DNA from: Io17-Chloro-G2 sp034428715
GTDB taxonomy: Bacteria; Chloroflexota; Dehalococcoidia; Lucifugimonadales; UBA3495
DNA length: 6,005 bases
Assembly: GCA_034428715.1 (NCBI GenBank)
Contig: DAOUHE010000106.1
Coordinates: forward strand, 1-6,005
Reading direction: 5' to 3'
A program made the position numbers and the translations under genes. How positions within the stretch are numbered: position 1 is the stretch's first letter; each line of letters starts with the position of its first letter. Of the stretch, positions 5,511-6,005 are shown piece after piece. Under the pieces are notes generated by a model. That model worked only from the letters and a program-made list of their open reading frames with translations, ran no database searches and had not been told where the DNA came from.

Positions 5511-5885
5511 TGCCTGACTTCCAGGCCGTCGCTGGGGAAGCGTTGATCCAGCGAATAAACGACGTCAGCGCCAGCGCTACGGGCCGACGCCCATGTCAAC
5601 GCATCGGCGAAGGAGACCCGGGCTGATGGCCGGCACATGAGTAGACCTTGCTGTACCAAGCTTTTTTCAAGGCCGTAAGTCTGGATGTTGGTTTTTCTTA
5701 CGAACTGAATGAGTTGATCGGCCACGTCTTCTCTTGGCATGCGGTATAAAGTCGTCAAGACGTATGCCGTTTCGGCCAGGGCCGCGCCATCGATTTGAAG
5801 GTCGCCTGCACCGTCAATGATCGCCGCTGCTTGGCTGGCCTCCGGTTCCGGTGTTCCTGTCAGGTACCGGACCAGGAAGCTAGTA
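5501..5885 (-). pseudogene. VapC-like PIN-domain toxin, 5' end removed
   Basis: The minus-strand frame is open from 5890 down to the TGA at 5503-5501 and reads as a type II toxin-antitoxin PIN ribonuclease of about 128 residues. Readable landmarks are TSFLVRYLTG at the N-terminal strand, ALAETAYVL with the second acidic residue, the VSFADAL segment with the third Asp, and VYSLDQRFP with the fourth, ending GLEVR. The expected opening, a Met, a few hydrophobic residues and Val-Asp-Thr-Ser, is missing. The codon where the first catalytic Asp belongs (5887-5885) reads ACT, and a TGA stop lies two codons further out. No start codon fits: the internal TTG at 5758 would drop the first catalytic half. 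The break coincides with a TA dinucleotide next to a putative IS630 end, which suggests disruption by insertion. No VapB antitoxin gene is in the window; it would be expected beyond the insertion. M24 and this remnant converge with 14 bases between stops. Confidence 0.75.
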
Positions 5886-6005
5886 GTCAGTCAAACTTGA
5901 TATTAATGGTAACGTGAAAGATTGAGCAAAAGAGCTACCCTGACTCTGGATAGTGTTGATGGGAGGCGGTGGTATGGTCAGGGAAAAGTATGGAGTCCGG
6001 CTGAC
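5886..6005 (+). mobile_element. Left end of a putative IS630/Tc1-like insertion sequence, cut by window edge
   Basis: PIN toxin homology stops at 5884-5885 (TA), the target dinucleotide that IS630-family elements duplicate. From 5886 the sequence (GTCAGTCAAACTTGATATTA and onward) is AT-richer than the genes to its left. It leads within 90 bases to a transposase-like start codon. That order (terminal repeat, short leader, transposase) is normal for IS630 elements. The inverted partner end lies outside the window, so the boundary and the terminal repeat cannot be proved here. Confidence 0.55.
5974..6005 (+). CDS. Start of a probable IS630-family transposase, partial
   Basis: The ATG at 5974 is preceded by GGGAGG (5961-5966) at a spacing of 7 bases. 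The only 10 complete codons, plus a split Thr codon, read MVREKYGVRLT. This matches the opening I know from many IS630 transposases, M-x-(K/R)-KY-x-V-x-LT, which leads into an EER-containing helix-turn-helix DNA-binding domain. The catalytic DDE/DDD domain would lie outside the window. Ten residues are weak evidence on their own; the call is strengthened by the broken PIN gene and the TA junction just upstream. The alternative is an unrelated short-leader gene. Confidence 0.5.
   Translation, partial: MVREKYGVRL

Noticed and set aside
741..5522. The 12-mer TGCCTGACTTCC at 741-752 and 5511-5522
   Set aside because: About one shared 12-mer is expected by chance in 6 kb, and the flanks do not match.
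5501..5758. Shortened PIN protein starting at the internal TTG
   Set aside because: PIN homology continues without interruption upstream of this codon to about 5885, so the TTG is an internal Leu and the real start has been lost.
1..6005. CRISPR array, tRNA, rRNA or riboswitch
   Set aside because: No regularly spaced repeats, cloverleaf with a CCA-type acceptor, rRNA signature or familiar riboswitch core was found by eye on either strand.

Overview
The window looks like a chromosomal stretch from an uncultivated, moderately GC-rich bacterium. The best guess is Chloroflexota, near the SAR202/Dehalococcoidia. The guess rests on a family III CoA-transferase, an atypical SDR protein and an M24 creatinase/prolidase-like protein lying together, on a small CPRC zinc-ribbon protein of a kind I associate with that group, and on C-run/G-run palindromic repeats. 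This is recognition from memory, not a database result.

Layout. Positions 1-114 (minus strand) hold the start of a membrane or exported protein that runs off the left edge. Positions 115-1390 have no confident intact gene. They contain a clear, probably bidirectional intrinsic terminator (511-545) and two minus-strand open fragments (703-1011 and 1078-1248) that may be the remains of a cohesin-like secreted protein. A 90-residue zinc-ribbon protein follows at 1391-1663, with a hairpin just before its ribosome binding site. Three confident plus-strand enzyme-family genes come next: a CaiB/BaiF CoA-transferase (1925-3112), an SDR-fold protein (3292-4086) and an M24 metallopeptidase-family protein (4206-5486). 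The gaps between them are 179 and 119 bases, so co-transcription is possible but not compelling. A CoA-transferase beside an SDR suggests acyl-CoA or organic-acid catabolism. No substrate can be named.

The right end records mobile DNA. A minus-strand VapC-like PIN toxin gene (5501 to about 5885) converges on the M24 gene and is open up to its first catalytic Asp codon, where homology stops at a TA dinucleotide. Immediately beyond lies what reads as the left end of an IS630/Tc1-like insertion sequence, whose transposase starts at 5974 and leaves the window.

Three points deserve most attention. First, the M24 gene carries an in-frame, roughly 100-bp hairpin-rich repeat between its first two metal-ligand Asp codons, adding about 35 low-complexity residues next to the active site. 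Second, the SDR protein has lost the whole Ser-Tyr-Lys catalytic set, and the lost Lys position lies inside one copy of a 17-bp direct repeat. Third, the IS630 insertion appears to have hit the first catalytic Asp codon of the PIN toxin. I see no CRISPR array, tRNA, rRNA or complete new defence system.
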